The notes under the pieces are model-generated. The model searched no databases. It saw only the letters and a program-made list of their open reading frames with translations, and was not told the DNA's origin. A stretch of 64,000 nt of DNA from Candidatus Helarchaeota archaeon (GTDB lineage: Archaea > Asgardarchaeota > Lokiarchaeia > Helarchaeales > HEL-GB-A). The position numbers were made by a program, and so were the translations under genes. Where the stretch lies: positions 31,649-95,648 of the forward strand of contig JABXJT010000007.1 of the NCBI GenBank assembly GCA_013375455.1, read 5' to 3'. Below, piece after piece: positions 17,474 through 26,558 of the stretch (position 1 is its first letter; each line of letters begins with the position of its first letter).

Positions 17474-19870
17474 CTATATTTTATGGGAAATGCGATCAAT
17501 GATTTCGTTCTGGAGGAGTTTACCAACGGCCGCGAAATAGGCGTTGTAGCCCGTGACGCGGACTAAGAGGCCACTATATTGTTGGGGATGTTTTTGAGCA
17601 TCTCGTAACGTGTCGGCATCGATACAGTTGATTTGCAAGCACGTGCCACCGACTTCATCATAGGTCCTCAATAATGCTTTAAATTTCGCAAGATGCTCTT
17701 CATCTCGTAATAGTGCGGGGTTGAATGATATCGTATGACTGGCACCATTCGGAACGGTTTCGAGCCCAACTTTACCCACTGATTTGATGTTGCTTGTTGG
17801 ACCGTTGGTGTCCGCACCCGTGCAGGGACAAATTCCATTGGAGAGGTAAGTCCCCTGTTTTCGGCCATCGGGAGTCGCAGCTTGTAATGCTCCATAAGAA
17901 ACCCAATAGTTCCAGCTCAAATAACCTGCTCTATAGCGTTTATGTGTTGGGGTCTCGTATTTGAAAACCTCACGTGTCCAAAAGTCATTGACATCATGTG
18001 CCAACGAATCTGCATAATCGTCATCATTTCCATACTTAGGGGGTTTGTTCACCAGCATTTGCCGGAGTTTTTCCTTCCCCTCATAATTCACCTTGATGGC
18101 TTCAATGAGTTCCTCGAATGAAACTTTCTTGTCTTCGTATATTAATTTTTTAACGGCGAGTAACGAATCGATGGCGGTAGCAAAGGCAACAGCCTCTACC
18201 GTGATAAAATTATAAAGGGCACCGCCCTGCGTGATATCAAGCCCTTTTTCGGCACAGCCATCCACGAGTACCGAGAGATAAGGCGTCGGTTCATAATCGG
18301 CTCGAAGAATGTCACCAAAGTTATAAAGTTCTATTATTTTCTGAATCAAAAACCGTAGTTGCTTTTTATAAGCATCATAAAATTGTTCCCAAGATTTAAA
18401 TTCGAGAGGTTCTCCTGTTTCTGGACCGTATTGCCGTTGAGTTTGCATATCTTTCCCATTGAATAAGACAAATTCCACCGCTTTCGAGATGTTCAGATTC
18501 ACGTCAACCGTCCCAGATCGATCACAGCCCTGTAGAGTATTTTCCAAGCAACCCACAGGCGCATAATTCCAGAGTTGATCCTCAGGGAGACCGGCAAATC
18601 GTAAGGCTTCAATAGATTTCTCATCAAAGTTCAAGAGAAACGGGGAACCCTGGGCTTTTGCCACCATTTTGACGATTCGGTTTAACAATTTATCAGGACT
18701 ATTCTTGTGTAGACGGACATTTGGTTTCGGTTCCAACATATTCATATCTTCAATGACATCGAGCATCAAATAGGTAAGGTCATTTGTCATATCCTCGCCC
18801 TTAGGCCCCATCCCAGATAAGGTAATGAGCTGTCCAAATGCAGAAGTGATTCCTTGATTGTTACCTACCCGGTATTGGTAATCATAGACGTAATTACATT
18901 TTACCCAAAAACATTCAAGTAGTTCTTTCGCCTCGTCCCTTGTCATTCGTTTTTCTTCCACATCCATTTGATAGAAAGGAAATAAATATTGATCGATTCG
19001 CCCAAAGGACAACCCAGGACCAGGATAGGACTCATCAGCCATTACAAGGATGTGCGTGATCCACAAGCTCTGGAGGGCTTCCCAGAAAGTTTCCGCGGGT
19101 TCCCACGGAATTTTAGCACAGATCTGTGCAAGCTTTAATAATTCTTCTTTACGTTTGTTATTTTGTTCTTTTTCGGCAAGGGCTCTCGCTTTTTCCGAAT
19201 ATCGCTGTGCGAATTTTCGAGCAGTATCACAACAAATGATCATCGCTTTTAATTGGTTATTCTTTTGGCTATTTTCGGGTTTTGTTTTCGCCAACTCTTC
19301 CTCTAATTCTTTTTTCACGGATTTAAACCCATTTTGCAGGATTTTAGGATAATTTGGAATGAGGTGCCCCGGGGTGGGCGAACAATTACCCACGGCGAGG
19401 TCATTAATTTCATATAACTGTCGAATGAATTTAGTTTCCCGCTTCTTGTGATCCTCACGTTCCTCTTTTGTCAGACATTTTGAGAGAGCCGTATTGAATT
19501 GGCCACCAATAATTAATTCACCCTTTAAAATATCAACCAGAATTTCTTCAGTCATAATTTTATCAAAAAAGGTAGCTTTCCGAATGACGAGCGGTAAATC
19601 CCAAAACCCCTTAGGCAACTTAACCTTTTTTGCCGTTGCAAGAAGGCTATTTTCAAAACATTTCGCGAACATGTAAATCTCTGGTGCTACCCCAAATTTT
19701 CTCACGTCCCATACTTGATCCCATTCCGTCCCCGTCGTAAATCCTGCAACTTCATTCCGAAATTCTCGCTCATCAATATTAAAATACTGATCCCGCAGCT
19801 TCTTCACGCGCGACGAGAGATTCTGCGGACTCCAAATCTTAATTTTCGGCTCACACGTCTTCGACACCAT
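17474..19870 (-). CDS. Glycyl radical enzyme (pyruvate formate-lyase superfamily)
   Basis: 798 residues. Cys441 lies in APVGCLENT, the GC-x-E active-site motif of the dehydratase/decarboxylase/lyase branch rather than the CC of pyruvate formate-lyase itself. Near the C-terminus VRVTGYNAYF provides the radical-bearing Gly774, followed by LLQNEIIDR. Other family landmarks are SYPGPGLSFGRIDQYLFPFY and ATPDGRKQG. These enzymes need a radical SAM activase and are killed by oxygen, so the host is an anaerobe. No activase is found beside the gene. GCLEN departs from the GCVEP of glycerol dehydratases and choline lyases, so the reaction is open. Confidence 0.9.
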   Translation of the reverse strand: MVSKTCEPKIKIWSPQNLSSRVKKLRDQYFNIDEREFRNEVAGFTTGTEWDQVWDVRKFGVAPEIYMFAKCFENSLLATAKKVKLPKGFWDLPLVIRKATFFDKIMTEEILVDILKGELIIGGQFNTALSKCLTKEEREDHKKRETKFIRQLYEINDLAVGNCSPTPGHLIPNYPKILQNGFKSVKKELEEELAKTKPENSQKNNQLKAMIICCDTARKFAQRYSEKARALAEKEQNNKRKEELLKLAQICAKIPWEPAETFWEALQSLWITHILVMADESYPGPGLSFGRIDQYLFPFYQMDVEEKRMTRDEAKELLECFWVKCNYVYDYQYRVGNNQGITSAFGQLITLSGMGPKGEDMTNDLTYLMLDVIEDMNMLEPKPNVRLHKNSPDKLLNRIVKMVAKAQGSPFLLNFDEKSIEALRFAGLPEDQLWNYAPVGCLENTLQGCDRSGTVDVNLNISKAVEFVLFNGKDMQTQRQYGPETGEPLEFKSWEQFYDAYKKQLRFLIQKIIELYNFGDILRADYEPTPYLSVLVDGCAEKGLDITQGGALYNFITVEAVAFATAIDSLLAVKKLIYEDKKVSFEELIEAIKVNYEGKEKLRQMLVNKPPKYGNDDDYADSLAHDVNDFWTREVFKYETPTHKRYRAGYLSWNYWVSYGALQAATPDGRKQGTYLSNGICPCTGADTNGPTSNIKSVGKVGLETVPNGASHTISFNPALLRDEEHLAKFKALLRTYDEVGGTCLQINCIDADTLRDAQKHPQQYSGLLVRVTGYNAYFAAVGKLLQNEIIDRISHKI

Positions 19871-19988
19871 ACCATCGCCTCATTACGATCGTTCCTACCC
19901 AAGGAACTTTATAAAGAATTAGGAAAAATACGCTTATAGTTTTAATTATCAGCCCATTGATTATAAATTAAAATTCAAAAAGTTAGAA

Positions 19989-22052
19989 TTAATATTTTTT
20001 ATAGATAGGTAAGATTAACTTGGATGGATGTTGGGAATCGTGGATAACTTTCTGGTGAGCGATTGTGAATCCTTTTTCATTTTGTTCTCCCCCGAGATTA
20101 GAATTGACGGTGAAACAGGGGAAATTACTTGAAGTGATCTCTATGCGAAGGCGATGCCCTTTCGGGATATAAATACCCGTGGCACCTAAGAGAATTTCGT
20201 ATTTAACGACTTCATTTGGGGTAATTAAGGAAGGATTATCTATACCATCTCGGAAGCGAGTTCGTACGCCTGAATCGAGGATGTTCAACGCTTTTCTGTC
20301 ATTATAGACTTCAACTAACTTGACCATGAAATCTGTATCCTTTGTAGAAGAAGCTGCATAGAGGATAAATTTTGGCTCCCCGATTATTTCAATTCCCTGT
20401 TGTAATTTTTCAGAAGTATAAACTAGCATATCCTTTCTTTCTTCATTCTTCACTTGATTGACTCGACCACTTAGAAGGTAGACAAATCGTCCGCCTCGCG
20501 TTAAGACGGGGTTCATCGGGTTGAATGTAAATTCATCAGGTGATTCAGTTTGTGGTTCGTTAGTAGTAAGTATTCCATCTCCAAATCGGGAGTTGGCTTT
20601 GCCGTTAGAATGGATGTACCATATCATTTCTGTAGCTTTGGGTGGCCATTTACTGAAATTCCGCCATATCCCCCGATTCATAATCCACAATCGTATTGGT
20701 GGAATTTTTGATACATCAATTTGCTTTGGGTTATCTTTAAGCCAACATTCAAACCAATCCATTGGCATAAAGTTCTGATACATTGCCATCATTTGTTTCA
20801 TAGGAATACCTTTCGGGGGAAAAGCCAAGCTAATGGCTAAAAAATCTAAACCTCCATGGGCGCCTGGTGTTATGACAATTTTAATATTTTTCTTAAAAGA
20901 TTCGGGGGAGTTCTTTTGGATTCGCTTCACGTCCTCTAAGAATTCGGTGCCAGTTAAGAAATCGTACCAGCTGCCTACCCAGTACATGGGCGTGTCCATC
21001 TTTTCCCCAGTAAAGCCAATACCGTATGGCAATACATCAGTGGCGAGTTTAGCCCGCCTTTCAAGGAGTCCTTTTATCATGAACTTTTTAAGATTGCCGC
21101 CTGTATCTTTTTCATTGAATTTTGCATTCAATTCAAGTCTTTCATTGATTAAATTTGTCAATTTCTCGACGTCGCGTATTTTTGCTATTTCTGCTATATC
21201 AATTAAATACTGTTCGGCATCATCAATTGGGTCATTATATAAGCTTGCCAAAGGATTATGGTACAAGGCATCACAGATCCCCTCACGATCCAGGATCATT
21301 TCACCTATATTGGGACTTTCATTTTGTGAAATCGATAAAAATAGACTGTATACAAAGAGTGCAGTCACTAACGGAGTTAGACCACCAGGATGTTTTAAAA
21401 AATTTTGTAAACAGCATTGACAGGGGAACAAGCAAGTAAGTAATCCTTTATTATCCCAAGCTACACCTAATTGAGTAAGCGCGAGGAATGAAACGCCCCA
21501 CATCCCAATTTTTCCATTGTACCAAAAACGTTTCGTAATCCATTTGAGAGTTTCTAGACCATCTGGTCGCACGAAAAAAGTGACCGCCATGGTCCCATAT
21601 TGATTCGCAGATGCAGTGCCCCTCATATCTTGAAGAACACATACATATCCCTTTGAGGCAAATAAATAGCCAAGGAGGGCGAGTGCATTTTTCCAATAAG
21701 GGAGTCGGACTAACACAGTAGGTGCCTTGCTTCTCTTTTCATAAACATGTTTGGGAAGGTAAACATCTGTAGGAGATTTCGCCCCATCTTGAAAAGTGAT
21801 TAAAGTCTCCTTCAACCGGACGACATCATTCTCCGGAGTGCCCATTCCTAATAACCGCCCGAGGCCGCCCCCAAAATATTTAAACAGTTTGAGCAACGGG
21901 GCTTGATAATAATTCATCATGGGCATGGAACGGCGTATCATTCTATTCAAAAATCTTTCTGCCCTTTTCGTTCTCATAAAATCTGGCGGTTTCATGATAA
22001 ATAGTATGTCAGAACTAGTTAGTGGGTGTTTTATTCTTCTCATAAAAATCAT
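19989..22052 (-). CDS. CocE/NonD family serine hydrolase
   Basis: 687 residues. The alpha/beta-hydrolase part has APTVLVRLPYWK, VCVLQDMRGTASA and a nucleophile elbow reading GMWGVSFLA, where most relatives have GxSYxG. A helical cap follows. From about residue 490 comes the jelly-roll-like C-terminal domain of X-Pro dipeptidyl-peptidases (FVYLLSGRVNQ, GIYIPKGHRLRIEITSSNFPCF). Family members hydrolyse esters or peptides. Several in-frame Met near the start leave initiation uncertain; a later start at MKPPDFMRTKR is possible. There is no signal peptide despite a basic N-terminus. Confidence 0.8.
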   Translation of the reverse strand: MIFMRRIKHPLTSSDILFIMKPPDFMRTKRAERFLNRMIRRSMPMMNYYQAPLLKLFKYFGGGLGRLLGMGTPENDVVRLKETLITFQDGAKSPTDVYLPKHVYEKRSKAPTVLVRLPYWKNALALLGYLFASKGYVCVLQDMRGTASANQYGTMAVTFFVRPDGLETLKWITKRFWYNGKIGMWGVSFLALTQLGVAWDNKGLLTCLFPCQCCLQNFLKHPGGLTPLVTALFVYSLFLSISQNESPNIGEMILDREGICDALYHNPLASLYNDPIDDAEQYLIDIAEIAKIRDVEKLTNLINERLELNAKFNEKDTGGNLKKFMIKGLLERRAKLATDVLPYGIGFTGEKMDTPMYWVGSWYDFLTGTEFLEDVKRIQKNSPESFKKNIKIVITPGAHGGLDFLAISLAFPPKGIPMKQMMAMYQNFMPMDWFECWLKDNPKQIDVSKIPPIRLWIMNRGIWRNFSKWPPKATEMIWYIHSNGKANSRFGDGILTTNEPQTESPDEFTFNPMNPVLTRGGRFVYLLSGRVNQVKNEERKDMLVYTSEKLQQGIEIIGEPKFILYAASSTKDTDFMVKLVEVYNDRKALNILDSGVRTRFRDGIDNPSLITPNEVVKYEILLGATGIYIPKGHRLRIEITSSNFPCFTVNSNLGGEQNEKGFTIAHQKVIHDSQHPSKLILPIYKKY

Positions 22053-22154
22053 GCCTCTATGGAATTACAATATATGTGAAACCAATAAAAAAAGTTCTAG
22101 AAAAGTAATCAAAGGGGGAAGCATTTGAAATTTGCTCTAATTTAGTTATGAATA

Positions 22155-22222
22155 AAAATTTGCAAGCTTGATAAGCAAATCTGCTAGTTCATGCAATCTT
22201 GATAAGCAATCTTGCAAATTTT
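22155..22222. repeat. Inverted repeat enclosing two direct repeats, in a divergent promoter region
   Basis: AAAATTTGCAAG (22155-22166) is the exact reverse complement of CTTGCAAATTTT (22211-22222). Inside, CTTGATAAGCAA occurs twice (22167-22178 and 22198-22209). The element lies between the divergent CocE-like hydrolase and GTPase genes and could be an operator or a hairpin. Confidence 0.7.
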
Positions 22223-22312
22223 CTAAAAAAATAACACGTACTTATATTTTACCTTCTCCTTAAGATTATTGATTAAGATAACTGATTGTTCAACAGGATT
22301 GTGGATAGAAAG

Positions 22313-22855
22313 ATGTCATACAGTAGTCATTTTCGATATAAGGTAGTTCTATTCGGGGACATAGGTGTTGGGAAAACTTCACTAGTCATTCGCTTTATTA
22401 ATGATAAGTTTGATGAGAACCTCGTAAGTACAATCGGGTATAACGTTTATGAAAAGAGTCTAATATACAATGAGTGTTTAATCTCACTAATGATATTCGA
22501 CTTCGGAGGGCAAGAACGATTCGCTAATTTAAGAAGGTATTATGCAAGAGGGGCAAACGCAGCTTTCATAGTATTTGATTTAACGAGTCAAAAATCGTTT
22601 GAGAATTTAATAAAATGGAAAAATGATTTGTTCGGTTTTACTGGGGAAATTCCATTCATCGTTATCGGTAATAAAGCGGATCTAGAATCTGAGTGGCGTG
22701 TAAGGAGGGAAGATATATTAAAAGTTTGTTCATCAATAGGAGCATTAGCCTATTATGAAACATCAGCAAAGACTGGTAAAGCTGTTGAAGATGCTTTCTA
22801 TCAATTGGGTGTAAAAACATATACAACCCATGCCAAAGGTTTAATCTACGGCTAA
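22313..22855 (+). CDS. Rab/Ras-like small GTPase
   Basis: 180 residues from the ATG at 22313; an in-frame TTG at 22286 would add nine residues. All five G-boxes are present: GDIGVGKTS (15-23), the switch I Thr40 in STIGYN, DFGGQE (63-68), NKAD (120-123) and ETSAK (149-153). The DxxGQE and full NKxD/SAK set is typical of eukaryote-like Rab/Ras proteins that are expanded in Asgard archaea. The C-terminus (THAKGLIYG) has no prenylation Cys or amphipathic tail, so membrane attachment would be indirect. It probably acts as a GTP-dependent switch; partners may be roadblock/longin-type proteins. Confidence 0.92.
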   Translation: MSYSSHFRYKVVLFGDIGVGKTSLVIRFINDKFDENLVSTIGYNVYEKSLIYNECLISLMIFDFGGQERFANLRRYYARGANAAFIVFDLTSQKSFENLIKWKNDLFGFTGEIPFIVIGNKADLESEWRVRREDILKVCSSIGALAYYETSAKTGKAVEDAFYQLGVKTYTTHAKGLIYG

Positions 22856-22977
22856 TTATGAGTACAATTTTAATTAATTAAAAAAAATCAACTCATATTT
22901 AGCCAGTTTTTTCTTCTATCTTTCTCTTGGAAAAATAGTCTCTGTCTTAAAAATAAATAAAAAAGTAGGGGTTGTTT

Positions 22978-24492
22978 TTAGTCATGGTGATGTTCATGTT
23001 GGCCATGCTCGATATTAACCGGACGTAGATTGCCAAGGGCCCAGCCAACAACCTCATTCAAGGAGGGATGAATGATTTGTGACCGATAAATGGGCATGAC
23101 AGAACCGGCTTCAGGGCAAGTTTGGGAATATATTTCAATTGGTTCCTCCTTGTGTGGCATTTTGAGTTCGCAGACGTAGCCTGCATTCATGAGGTATACT
23201 AATTGTTGGACTAAGATCGCTGCATGAGGGCCAATAATTGATGCTCCAAGGAGTGTCCTTGATTGATCGACGATTAACTTCACAAAGCCGTCATCAGGGG
23301 CATCTTCCTCAAATCCCATCGCAAACCCTTTGGCGATAGATGAGTAATTCTGGATGGCAGCATAAATCTTGTATCCTTGCTCTATGGCTTCCGCTTCCGT
23401 CAATCCAACATGCCCGATTTGTGGATAACTAAATATAGCCCATGGGATTGCATTGTATTTCATTGGGATCCGCTCTTCCTTTCCAACAAAAATATTGGTG
23501 GATGCAACCTCGGCTTCAGCATTCGCTTTATGACGGAACTGATACTTCCCATTCGCATCTCCAATGCACCAGATATTCTCCTTGGATGTTTCGAGGTATT
23601 CATTCGTGATGATCCACCCGTGTTTATCGGTTTCCACGCCAGTCTTTTCCACTTTTAAGATGTCGGAATTAGGGCGCCGCCCCGTGGCAATTAAGATTTC
23701 TTCAGCACTCACCTGTGATTGCTTACCGTTGTTCATATCTTCCATGATTATGACTTTCTGCCCTTTTTTCCCTTCAACTGCGACCGCCTTCTGATTGAGC
23801 TTGACATCCATGTACTCTCGAAATTCCCTCTCAAGAAATCGGGACGCCTCTGGCTCCTCGGTGATGACCAAACGGGGTAACATCTCTATGATGGTCACAT
23901 CAGTACCCACCGCGGAAAAAACATGGGCAAATTCCGCAGCAATGATCCCCCCACCAATAATCGCCAAACTTTTCCATGGTTTCTTCGGGAATTTCGCGTC
24001 AAAGAAGCTCTCATTGGTAATATAACCCATTTCCTCGAGACCTTTAATAGGCGGGATGAGCGACCGCGCACCTGAGGCAATAATAAATTTTTCACTGGTA
24101 ATCTCTTCAGTCTGATTCCCAAGGTCAATGACCATTTGATAATCACCCGTAAATGCCCCCACGCCTTGGTAAAAGTCCAAGCCCGGGACGTGCTTGAGCC
24201 CTTGTTCCATCTGCTTGCCGTGATCAATCTGGGACCACATTCTCGTAGAAATGAGTTTCCAGTCGATTTGATCTATTTTTACATACACGCCGACTTTCTG
24301 CGCGTGTTGGGCCTCTCGAATAACATCAGCGGGGTAGACTAATACCTTTGACGGGATGCATCCCTTAGTTAAGCAGGTACCGCCTACCTTCCCCATTTCT
24401 ACGAGGGCCACTTTTAGCCCCCGCCGCAAACCAGCATTGGCGAGGGTGAGCCCGACACCCGTTCCTATTGAAACTAAATCATATTCTTTCAT
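22978..24492 (-). CDS. Dihydrolipoyl dehydrogenase-like pyridine nucleotide-disulfide oxidoreductase
   Basis: About 504 residues from the preferred start MKEYDLVSIGTG. An upstream in-frame ATG at 24528 would add 12 residues; AGGAG lies 11 bases before the preferred start. The FAD-binding GxGxxxA is followed by GGTCLTKGCIPSK, the redox-active Cys pair. A central NAD-binding Rossmann segment (AIIGGGIIAAEFAHVF) and IATGRRPNSD follow. Near the end IIHPSLNEVV provides the base His of this family. The enzyme may reoxidise dihydrolipoamide or act on other disulfides. A terminal His-rich tail (HGQHEHHHD) is unusual and could bind metal. Confidence 0.88.
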   Translation of the reverse strand: MKEYDLVSIGTGVGLTLANAGLRRGLKVALVEMGKVGGTCLTKGCIPSKVLVYPADVIREAQHAQKVGVYVKIDQIDWKLISTRMWSQIDHGKQMEQGLKHVPGLDFYQGVGAFTGDYQMVIDLGNQTEEITSEKFIIASGARSLIPPIKGLEEMGYITNESFFDAKFPKKPWKSLAIIGGGIIAAEFAHVFSAVGTDVTIIEMLPRLVITEEPEASRFLEREFREYMDVKLNQKAVAVEGKKGQKVIIMEDMNNGKQSQVSAEEILIATGRRPNSDILKVEKTGVETDKHGWIITNEYLETSKENIWCIGDANGKYQFRHKANAEAEVASTNIFVGKEERIPMKYNAIPWAIFSYPQIGHVGLTEAEAIEQGYKIYAAIQNYSSIAKGFAMGFEEDAPDDGFVKLIVDQSRTLLGASIIGPHAAILVQQLVYLMNAGYVCELKMPHKEEPIEIYSQTCPEAGSVMPIYRSQIIHPSLNEVVGWALGNLRPVNIEHGQHEHHHD

Positions 24493-24659
24493 TTTCAAAT
24501 TTACTCCTGCTACTTGAAAATCATTCATGAATTGGTTTATTATATTCTTCGGAGTTTATTTAAAATTAAAGATGGTGGCAAGGATTTCCTAAGTAAAAAC
24601 TTAAATTTCTTGGAATGAATAACTAAAATCTATCTTATCAACAAAAAGGATGATGAAGA

Positions 24660-24923
24660 ATGGCTAAAAAGGGTGTTGGACAAAGTCCTTTCCGAGAAAC
24701 ATTAAAGAAGATTGATAAATCTGTAAAGGCGATAATGGCAAAGCTTTTGCAGGGAAAAAATATAGGGCAATTAGATGCCAATTCTGTTAAAATTCGAGTA
24801 AAAAGAGAAGTTGCGAAGGAAATGGAGTCATCAATAAAAGGAGAATCTATAGCATTTAGAAGTCAGGTTAATCAAGCAATTAGCGATAAAATTGAAGAAG
24901 TTTGGAAGGATTACCAACCGTAA
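24660..24923 (+). CDS. Small helical protein with N-terminal KGVGQSPF tag
   Basis: 87 residues, mostly helical and basic. Residues 4-11 read KGVGQSPF, the same octapeptide as in the next gene. The leaders AGGATGATGAAGA and AGGATGATGAAAA before the two starts also match, so the pair is related in expression and perhaps in export or assembly. There are no Cys, membrane segments or classical signal peptide. I know no family. Given the inner-rod-like neighbour, it could be a chaperone or another structural subunit (speculation). Confidence 0.65.
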   Translation: MAKKGVGQSPFRETLKKIDKSVKAIMAKLLQGKNIGQLDANSVKIRVKREVAKEMESSIKGESIAFRSQVNQAISDKIEEVWKDYQP

Positions 24924-25019
24924 TGAATGATTTATTTATATAGGATTTACCAGTTAGATCGCTCACGCTAAAAAAATTTATTAATTGATTCTTTTTAATT
25001 ATTTAGAGGATGATGAAAA

Positions 25020-25403
25020 ATGGCACGATCAAAAGGAGTGGGGCAGTCGCCTTTTAATGAAGCGCAATTAAAAGCAGCAATAGAAAAAGTTGAATCAGGA
25101 AAGCAAGTAACTCGTGAAGAAGGAATGCAATTACTAAGAATTTCGGAAAAACTCAAAGCTAGACAAAAATTGACCGTGAAAGAATCAACTGCGGTGCTAA
25201 AACTATTTAATGTAGTAGCAAAAGGGAGAAATAAGATGGATAAAATAATAGAAATGGCAACATCTGGGAAAAAAATTTCCCCCCAAGAGTTGCTTGCACT
25301 GCAGACAGGAATGTATGAATATACGCACAAACTGGAATTAGTCACCAAAATTGTAGAGAAAACGACCGAAGGCGTCAAGAAAACGATGCAGACCCAAGTT
25401 TAA
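25020..25403 (+). CDS. Small helical protein resembling type III secretion inner-rod (SctI/YscI) subunit
   Basis: 127 residues, all helical by composition. It shares KGVGQSPF (5-12) with the preceding gene. The C-terminal 42 residues run ISPQELLALQ, MYEYTHKLELVTKIV and EKTTEGVKKTMQTQV. This follows the pattern of SctI inner-rod proteins: (T/S)PxELLxLQ, an Y/T-rich segment, (L/V)xxK(V/I)Vx, then x(T/A)xGVxxLxxxQ, ending at the same place. The similarity is by eye and short, so it could be chance helical resemblance. No export apparatus genes are in the window. Confidence 0.55.
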   Translation: MARSKGVGQSPFNEAQLKAAIEKVESGKQVTREEGMQLLRISEKLKARQKLTVKESTAVLKLFNVVAKGRNKMDKIIEMATSGKKISPQELLALQTGMYEYTHKLELVTKIVEKTTEGVKKTMQTQV

Positions 25404-25430
25404 AGGAATTATTGTTCTTATTCTCTATTT

Positions 25431-25440
25431 CTTTTTTTGT
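25431..25440 (+). terminator. T-tract after the inner-rod-like gene
   Basis: Seven consecutive T within a pyrimidine-rich stretch about 30 bases after the stop. It may terminate the short-protein transcript before the downstream iron-sulfur-type gene. Confidence 0.3.
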
Positions 25441-25461
25441 TATAATTGGGATCTGGGACGA

Positions 25462-26046
25462 ATGCCTCAAAATGACCTAATTAGACTTGATGAGATAGTT
25501 AATTATAAGTTAAATCCTACCGAGAGGAAAAAAGTCATACACGAGGTATTTAATACCTTTAAAAAAGATGTGCGAAACCAGCTAAGGAAATCATTAACTA
25601 AAATAGATATTGAGGAAGCATTAACTTCAGCTTGCGAAAAGCTCACCGAAGGCGACCATGTTTTCATTATCAAAAACACGGGAAAATTATGCGATAAATG
25701 CGGCAAGTGCTGCCAATTGGCAGACCCAGTAAAAATAAGGTCTGAAGAGATAGCAGCGTTGAAGCATCATCTTGGAAATGAATTTAAAGTTAAAGATTTC
25801 ATTCGTGAGAATGAGCGGACTTATTATTTTAAAAAAATAAAACCTTGTCACTTTCTCGTAGATAATAAATGCTCTATTTATGATATTCGTCCCGATTCAT
25901 GCAAGATCTTTCCCTACATTCAACTGGAGGATGGCCAGCATGCACTCTGTAAGCATGAATCATGTAATTTCATCATCAACTTCATTCAGATTAAAGTGTT
26001 CTGGAATTTTTTTGGGCACTGGATCGAAAAGATATTGACTAAATGA
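25462..26046 (+). CDS. YkgJ-type zinc/iron-chelating domain protein
   Basis: 194 residues. An N-terminal helical part of about 70 residues precedes CDKCGKCCQ (Cys77, 80, 83, 84), then CHFLVDNKCSIYDIRPDSCKIFPY and two later Cys. This is the YkgJ/CxxCxxCC pattern thought to bind a metal or iron-sulfur cluster. Members are often linked to flagellar or methylation-type functions, but a specific role is not known here. The start at 25462 follows a weak leader, and the gene is 58 bases from the inner-rod-like gene. Confidence 0.8.
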   Translation: MPQNDLIRLDEIVNYKLNPTERKKVIHEVFNTFKKDVRNQLRKSLTKIDIEEALTSACEKLTEGDHVFIIKNTGKLCDKCGKCCQLADPVKIRSEEIAALKHHLGNEFKVKDFIRENERTYYFKKIKPCHFLVDNKCSIYDIRPDSCKIFPYIQLEDGQHALCKHESCNFIINFIQIKVFWNFFGHWIEKILTK

Positions 26047-26444
26047 AATGGAAATTATCAGATTAATGTCGATCCATTTGGGGTTTTCACTTAATACATC
26101 GAAGGGGGAAATGTATTCCACAAGTTTAATTTATTACATTTTCGAGTTTTACCTGAAACCCAATTGGCAGATCGAAAAAACTATTTTGATTTTAGCTGTA
26201 AGGTGAGAGTCGATGAGAAAAAGTAAAAAATTAAGAGCTAGGTGCATTAACAGGTGAATTATCATCAATTATCTTTATAAGAAGCTCCAATATTATGAGG
26301 ACATCATTAGAGCTACTTCAATGAGGTTAGCTCACGAGGATGATGAACTACTCGCTCAGATTAGAGAGGAACTTCCTTTTTTCGAAGCGCGCTTGTCCTC
26401 TTATTAGACTATAAGTACCGTGCGTCTCTCTTGTTCCAAGAAAG

Positions 26445-26485
26445 CCGAAAAAAGTTTACAATCGAAACCGAAAATAGTTTACAAT
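26445..26485. repeat. Two 18-bp direct repeats with 23-bp period
   Basis: CCGAAAAAAGTTTACAAT (26445-26462) and CCGAAAATAGTTTACAAT (26468-26485) differ at one base. Their helical spacing of just over two turns would suit a dimeric binding site, but they lie far from any start codon. Confidence 0.65.
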
Positions 26486-26536
26486 GTCATTAATCGTCTA
26501 AGTTGACCCCTTTTCCTTTTGAAATTTTCTTCAGTT

Positions 26537-26558
26537 TCTCCACCACTGGTGGTGGAGA
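26537..26558 (-). terminator. Palindrome downstream of hsp20
   Basis: TCTCCACCAC and GTGGTGGAGA form a 10-bp perfect stem around a 2-base centre. The site lies 42 bases beyond the stop of the minus-strand hsp20 gene, in a convergent region. It may be a terminator hairpin or mRNA 3' stabiliser. Confidence 0.45.

Noticed and set aside
20833..21439. Plus-strand ORFs of 195 and 94 codons opposite the CocE-like gene
   Set aside because: The minus-strand frame has clear family motifs. These are antisense shadows.
26282..26407. Short protein-like open stretch ending SSY
   Set aside because: It begins after an in-frame TGA and has at most 28 codons from an ATG. It is too short to call a gene, so only noted as a possible remnant.
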